Positions 59,642 through 64,000 of a DNA stretch of 64,000 nt are shown in pieces. The translations under genes and the position numbers were made by a program. The first letter of the stretch is position 1. Every line of letters starts with the position of its first letter. The stretch covers positions 590,798-654,797 of the forward strand of contig HG934468.1 of assembly GCA_000723505.1 (NCBI GenBank), read 5' to 3'. The stretch is from Mucinivorans hirudinis. Its GTDB lineage: Bacteria > Bacteroidota > Bacteroidia > Bacteroidales > Rikenellaceae. The notes beneath the pieces are model-generated. The model saw only the letters and a list, made by a program, of their open reading frames with translations, was not told the DNA's origin and did no database searches.

Positions 59642-60867
59642 ATGGAAGAGATACTATTTACCCCCTACATTGGGGTTGGTTGCGGGATTGATGTCCATAA
59701 GGATTTGATAGTTGCAACCATTCAACGAGGCAACGAAGTTGTCGGCACAAAGGAGTTTGACGGTTTTACCGTTTCCTTGGAATCTTTGCGTGATTGGTGC
59801 AAAGATGCGGGTGTCACTCATATTGCGATGGAGAGCACCGGTATTTATTGGAAGCCTGTGTTCAATATTTTGGAGGATGATTTTGAGGTTATTTTGGTTA
59901 ATGCTCGGCACGTAAAGAATGTGCCTGGTCATAAGACCGACAAGAAGGATAGCAAATGGTTGAGCAAATTATTGGTAAGCGGACTACTCAAAGGTAGCTT
60001 TATCCCTCCACGCGACATAAGAGATTTACGAGATTTAGTTCGCTACAAGAAGAAGTTAGTAGCTCATAGTGCATCAGAGAAGAATCGTATAATCAAGATA
60101 TTGGAGGATTGCAATATCAAGTTATCAAGTGTATTGAGTGATGTTGATGGAGCCGTTGGTCGCAATATCATCAGTGCATTGATAGATGGAGAGAGTGATG
60201 TAAATCAATTAATGCGGTTTTATCACGGCAAGATAAAGACACCTCGTAGTGAGTTTGTCAAAGCTTTGCAGGGTAAGGTTAGCGATCATCATCGTTTTAT
60301 GTTGCAGTTTCATCGAGATGTGATAGCTAATGATGATGCTATGTTGGAGCGGTTGGATGCAGAAATAGCCAAGGCTGTTTCTGATTATGAAGTTGAATTG
60401 GAGCTATTGGAGACCATACCGGGTGTTGGGCGAGATAGTGCCATTGGTATTATAAGCGAGATAGGTGTTGATATGGAACGATTTCCTGATGAGAACCATT
60501 TAAGTTCTTATTGTGGTGTAAGTCCGGGCAATAATGAGAGTGCGGGTAAAAAAAAAGTACAAAGACCATAAAGGGTAATAGCCATATTACTTCGATATTG
60601 GTAGAGTGTGGGTGGGGGGCAACACGTAAGAAGGATTGTTATTTGAAGCGAAAGTATGAGAGTTTGGTAGGCAGACGAGGTAAGAAGCGAGCACTTGTAG
60701 CCATTGGGCATAAAATTATTGTAGCCGCATACTTCATTTTGTTAAACAAACAGCCCTATCGTGAGCCTGAATTACACGACCACAATCCTCGCAAGCAGAA
60801 GAAGCAGATACGAAACTATTTGAATCGTTTATCGGCATTAGGTGTTGATGTTAGTGTATTTTTATGA
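59642..60867 (+). CDS. IS110-family transposase, copy 2, with -1 frameshift at A9
   Basis: Identical in protein sequence to copy 1 (9371-10596), including the stop at 60571 after the A9 run (60548-60556) and the second frame (60598-60867 ORF; WGATRKKDCYLKRKYESLVG). The flanking pcfK and pcfJ genes differ between the modules, but the element and adjacent non-coding DNA are at exactly the same relative place and length. Confidence 0.82.
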
Positions 60868-60930
60868 AATGGGCCGCATCTCACCAAGCTACATTTTTTA
60901 TTTCGTTTTAAGCAAGCATTATATTTAAGG

Positions 60931-61066
60931 CAACAACATAGGTCGCATTTTTTCTGAGACTTCCCTTAGAAGAGCTTGAGTATGAAATTGACCTATGTCC
61001 AAAGAGATTTGGGCACAAAATTAAGAACCAACAGGTGTTACCACTGCCTTTATAGGCACGGAGTAC
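60931..61066 (+). ncRNA. Structured RNA candidate downstream of IS110 transposase (copy 2)
   Basis: Same sequence as 10660-10795 with the ACATAGGTC/GACCTATGT stem and the GCCTTTATAGGC hairpin. A bridge-RNA role is inferred from the IS110 family. Confidence 0.35.
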
Positions 61067-61138
61067 GAAGATGAAAATTTAATCTCTTAATTATACCTTA
61101 AATAGCTATTATACAAATTAATACAAAAATATACACAG

Positions 61139-62422
61139 ATGAAACCGAAGAATAAATTTCAACAACACGTTATCGACGTGAGCCGTAAATTACCCGAAAT
61201 AACCGAACCGCAAAAGCGTTGGGCATACAAGCACTGTTTTGACCATATTGCCAAGCAGAACGCAAATGGCGTTATCACTTGTTTGGAGTGTGGACACACG
61301 TGGCAGAGCGATAATAGTCACCTTGCCGACACCATTTTGGAGTGCGAGTGCCCGAACTGTGCCACCAAATTGCAGATTAACACCACACGGCAACGAGTAT
61401 TCAAGCAGATCGAGTACCTCTGCATCGTTACCACTTTTGGAGGTTTTCAAGTGTTGCGATTTTTCTACATTGATGTTTATCGCAAAAGTGGCGAGAGTGC
61501 ATACTACTTCTGTAAAGAGGTGGTACAACGTTGGATAGCCACCAACGGCAAGTTTGCGACAATGGCACGACTTCGCCCGATGAGTTGTTTTCAAGACACG
61601 TGGATATTCAACAGTGACCTCGAAGTCCGCCCCGAAAAACCACTTTACGACATAATGCCGACACGTGTCTATCCACGCCAAAAGGTATTGCCCGAAATCA
61701 AACGCAACGGTTTCAAAGGCGATTATCACCGTCTGACCCCTTTCGAGATGTTGCACACTATCCTAACCGACAACAGAGCCGAAACGCTACTCAAGACAGG
61801 GCAAACGGCACTTTTACGCTGTTTTATCCGTAGGGCATCAAAGGACATCAACACCTATCGGAACTCTATTAATATATGCACCCGAAACGGTTACATAGTC
61901 CCCGACGGCTCTATGTGGTGCGACTATATCGACCTACTGAGGTTTTTCGATAGGGATTTAAACAGCCCAAAATATATTTGCCCTACTGACCTTGCAGCCG
62001 AACACGACCGCTATGTGGCGAAAAAACAAGCCCACCTTGAACGCCAACGCCAAGAGGAGCAACGACAAAAGGCACGAGAGAACGAGGAGCGTTTCCGAGA
62101 ACTCAAATCCAAGTTTTTCGGCATCGCCTTTTCTGATGGAGCGATTGAGGTGAGAGTATTGGAGAGTGTGGACGAATTTTTCGATGAAGGAAAAGAGATG
62201 CACCATTGCGTGTTCACAAACGCTTACTACCTACGTCCCGATAGCCTTATCTTCTCCGCCACCATTGACGGTAAACGCATCGAGACAATCGAAGTATCGC
62301 TCAAAACACTAAAAGTCGTGCAATCTCGTGGCGTATGCAACAGCAACACCGAGTACCACGACCAAATCATCAAACTTGTCAACCGAAACAAACAACTCAT
62401 TCGCCAACGAATGGCAGCATAA
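61139..62422 (+). CDS. PcfJ-like protein, module 2
   Basis: A 427-residue homologue of the protein at 10868. It keeps the N-terminal block MKPKNKFQQHVIDVSRKLPE, the zinc-ribbon-like CLECGHTW...CECPNCAT, and the C-terminal FFDEGKEMHHCVFTNAYYLR and HDQIIKLVNRNKQLIRQR. The middle is more diverged. Intact. Followed by a gene not found in module 1. Confidence 0.82.
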   Translation: MKPKNKFQQHVIDVSRKLPEITEPQKRWAYKHCFDHIAKQNANGVITCLECGHTWQSDNSHLADTILECECPNCATKLQINTTRQRVFKQIEYLCIVTTFGGFQVLRFFYIDVYRKSGESAYYFCKEVVQRWIATNGKFATMARLRPMSCFQDTWIFNSDLEVRPEKPLYDIMPTRVYPRQKVLPEIKRNGFKGDYHRLTPFEMLHTILTDNRAETLLKTGQTALLRCFIRRASKDINTYRNSINICTRNGYIVPDGSMWCDYIDLLRFFDRDLNSPKYICPTDLAAEHDRYVAKKQAHLERQRQEEQRQKARENEERFRELKSKFFGIAFSDGAIEVRVLESVDEFFDEGKEMHHCVFTNAYYLRPDSLIFSATIDGKRIETIEVSLKTLKVVQSRGVCNSNTEYHDQIIKLVNRNKQLIRQRMAA

Positions 62423-62436
62423 AACCCCAAAACAGA

Positions 62437-62697
62437 ATGAAAAACATAGAATTAGAAAATATCGTGCAGATATTCAATACCGAGACCGCAGTGGCTTACG
62501 CCCAAATTATCAACGTAGTAACAAACTGCACTACACATCAGAATTTATCTGACACAATGGCTATGTTACCTCAAATCACCACCTCACACCTCCACTTTGA
62601 GTGGGGTTTCGGAGCATCTCACTTTTGGCTCAAGCAGAGAAAGGAACGCAACAGCCCCGAACTGTTCGACAACCGAATATTAATTGTTAAATTTTGA
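62437..62697 (+). CDS. 86-residue hypothetical protein
   Basis: Starts 14 bp after pcfJ (MKNIELENIVQIFNTETAVA) and ends PELFDNRILIVKF just before the terminator. It is mixed alpha/beta by composition, with HFEWGFGASHFWLKQRKERN in the middle. No family recognised and no counterpart in module 1. Confidence 0.6.
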   Translation: MKNIELENIVQIFNTETAVAYAQIINVVTNCTTHQNLSDTMAMLPQITTSHLHFEWGFGASHFWLKQRKERNSPELFDNRILIVKF

Positions 62698-62706
62698 CTG
62701 ACCTGA

Positions 62707-62739
62707 CGGGCGGACTCCTCAAAAATGGAGCTCCGCCCG
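62707..62739 (+). terminator. Terminator at the end of accessory module 2
   Basis: CGGGCGGA pairs with TCCGCCCG, followed by CTTCTTTTTT. It corresponds to 12535-12562. The second hairpin of the pair is interrupted at 62771 by the IS110-type element. Confidence 0.7.
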
Positions 62740-62823
62740 CTTCTTTTTTCAGTGAGCCTGAGCGGAAAAAAAGTTCCTATGTTTGTAATCTGGTATAAAT
62801 AAAATAAGCTATAAAGTTTTGGT

Positions 62824-62831
62824 TACCTTTG
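62824..62831 (+). promoter_or_regulatory. -7 box (TACCTTTG) of IS110-type copy B
   Basis: TACCTTTG, 40 bp before the transposase ATG at 62872; the same box is present in copy A. Confidence 0.45.
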
Positions 62832-62871
62832 TTTTGCGGAACAAAATTATTAACCTCAAACTATATAGCTT

Positions 62872-63951
62872 ATGAGAGTGCAAATTAACAAATTAGATTT
62901 CAAAGGACAAAATATTTATGTGGGAATTGATGTCCATTTGAAGAGTTGGTCGGTAGCTGTGATGTCCGAAGGCACACTCTTAAAGAGATTTAGCCAAAAC
63001 CCTTCTGCTGATGCGCTACACAGTTTTTTAACAGATAACTACCCCAATGCACTCTATAAGTCTGTTTATGAAGCAGGATTTAGCGGTTTTGGAGCACATT
63101 ATCGACTTAAAGAATTGGGAATAGATAATATTGTGGTCAATCCGGCTGATGTGCCCACAATGATGAAGGAGAAATTAAGAAAAACTTATGCCATTGATTG
63201 CGTGAAGTTAGCTCGCGGTCTCCGTTCGGGAGATTTAACAGGTATATATATTCACCCACAAGAGGCCCTTGAGCAACGTTCTTTGATAAGGTTAAGGGAA
63301 ACTATCACTAAGGATATGACTCGCGAAAAGAACCGAATAAAAGCATTTTTGTATTTCAACGGCATACCATATCCGGAGCAATTCGACAGTGGTAAATCTC
63401 ATTGGTCTAAGCGTTTTATGGATTGGTTGAGGAGTATAGAGTTGAAAACAAGATATGGCAGGGATACCCTGCAATTCTATATTGAGAAAGCGGAATACCA
63501 AAGAGAGATGTTGCTGCGTCAAACAAGATTAATGCGAGTACTCTCTCGGAGTGCTCATATTGGCTCGCAACTCAAATTACTCACTTCTGTTCCGGGAATA
63601 GGACTAACCATCGGAATGAACTTTTTGACAGAGTTGGGAGATATTAGCAGATTCAGGAGTTCCGACCAACTTGCTGCTTATATCGGATTGATTCCGATGT
63701 GCCACTCCAGCGGAGATAAACATAACGATGGAGATATCACTCTAAGAAAGCACGCCACCCTGAGGTGCTATATAGTGGAAGCGGCTTGGCGATCTATTCG
63801 CACCGACCCGGCGATGACGATGGCCTATGAAGAGTATTGTAAAAGAATGAAACCATCAAAGGCGATAATAAAAATAGCACGAAAACTTATTAACAGAATA
63901 TTCTTTGTGCTAAAACGAAAACAAGAATATGTTAGTTGCGTTGTCAAGTAG
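62872..63951 (+). CDS. IS110-family transposase (359 residues), copy B, DEDD Asp changed to Tyr
   Basis: Nearly identical to the transposase at 14613-15692. Differences seen: KTDAID is KTYAID here (about residue 102), NGIQYPE is NGIPYPE, and AYGKYCERMK is AYEEYCKRMK. The first Asp of the TDxxD pair is one of the four acidic residues of the IS110 DEDD site, so this copy is probably catalytically dead although its frame is open. Confidence 0.9.
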   Translation: MRVQINKLDFKGQNIYVGIDVHLKSWSVAVMSEGTLLKRFSQNPSADALHSFLTDNYPNALYKSVYEAGFSGFGAHYRLKELGIDNIVVNPADVPTMMKEKLRKTYAIDCVKLARGLRSGDLTGIYIHPQEALEQRSLIRLRETITKDMTREKNRIKAFLYFNGIPYPEQFDSGKSHWSKRFMDWLRSIELKTRYGRDTLQFYIEKAEYQREMLLRQTRLMRVLSRSAHIGSQLKLLTSVPGIGLTIGMNFLTELGDISRFRSSDQLAAYIGLIPMCHSSGDKHNDGDITLRKHATLRCYIVEAAWRSIRTDPAMTMAYEEYCKRMKPSKAIIKIARKLINRIFFVLKRKQEYVSCVVK

Positions 63952-64000
63952 ATACAAATCCTATAATGTAAACAACTTATCCCAACCGAGAGATACCACA

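Larger units (their letters stand above)
62771..64000 (+). mobile_element. IS110-type element, copy B (cut by the window end)
   Basis: Identity with copy A begins at AAGTTCCTATG (62771) and continues to the last base of the window. Its insertion point lies in the second arm of the module 2 terminal hairpin. The downstream end is outside the window. Confidence 0.85.

Overview
The window looks like Bacteroidota, most likely Bacteroidales. Promoters carry the TAnnTTTG -7 box (several as TTTG-N19/20-TATCTTTG), the tyrosine recombinases are of the CTnDOT type, and the mobilization genes (DUF3408, MobA, MobB), PcfK/PcfJ-like and DUF3873 genes are typical of Bacteroides-type integrative elements. 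No rRNA, convincing tRNA or CRISPR array was seen. Only the first ~5 kb reads as ordinary chromosome: a partial outer-membrane protein, an omega-amidase, a TauE/SafE carrier, a lytic transglycosylase and an HU-like membrane protein. The rest is layered mobile DNA.

Layout. 3.4-5.8 kb: two transposase remnants and an IS1-family element. 5.9-12.6 kb: accessory module 1 (small membrane protein, small conserved genes, a pcfK remnant broken by an IS3 element, an IS110 element, pcfJ, DUF3873). 12.9-15.8 kb: four 45-bp tandem repeats, a candidate small RNA, and a second IS110-type element interrupted by an IS630 element. 16.0-24.0 kb: a peptide-maturation (RiPP-like) cluster on the minus strand, with a 57-residue candidate precursor, a second leader truncated by an IS1 element, a PDZ/aspartyl protease, a terpenoid-synthase/cyclase-like protein with an in-frame TGA, a PqqD-M50 membrane protease and a TonB-receptor-like barrel. 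24.2-31.9 kb: a decayed mobilizable element (MobA, MobB, fragments of DUF3408 and primase, a DUF4143 ATPase, a gene split by IS1, an integrase). 32.4 kb onward: a second integrative element whose integrase gene is split at codon ~320. Its 3' end lies at 56.67 kb and continues into ORF6N, RhuM-like and accessory module 2 (57.9-62.7 kb). The window ends in another copy of the second IS110-type element.

The 23.3 kb between the integrase halves (33338-56674) is a nested element. It has two tandem tyrosine recombinases at its left end, two helix-turn-helix genes, an IS1634-family element, a mobilization cassette with a run of hairpins (oriT candidate), and a long defence-type operon: XRE regulator, PLD/SNF2-type helicase, DUF4391, AlbA_2 protein, two-TM protein, type III-like DNA methyltransferase (Mod), second AlbA_2 protein, type III Res, Bro-N protein. 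Joining the flanks across a 5-bp repeat (AACCA) restores a full integrase reading frame.

Most unusual: the Mod protein carries, between its SAM-binding motif and its conserved C-terminal region, about 45 residues that closely resemble the amino terminus (RuvC-I motif) of a type II Cas9. Other notable points are the RiPP-like cluster, a possible -1 frameshift in an IS110 transposase, identical IS110 copies at the same place in two diverged modules, and a tail shared by two otherwise divergent relaxases.
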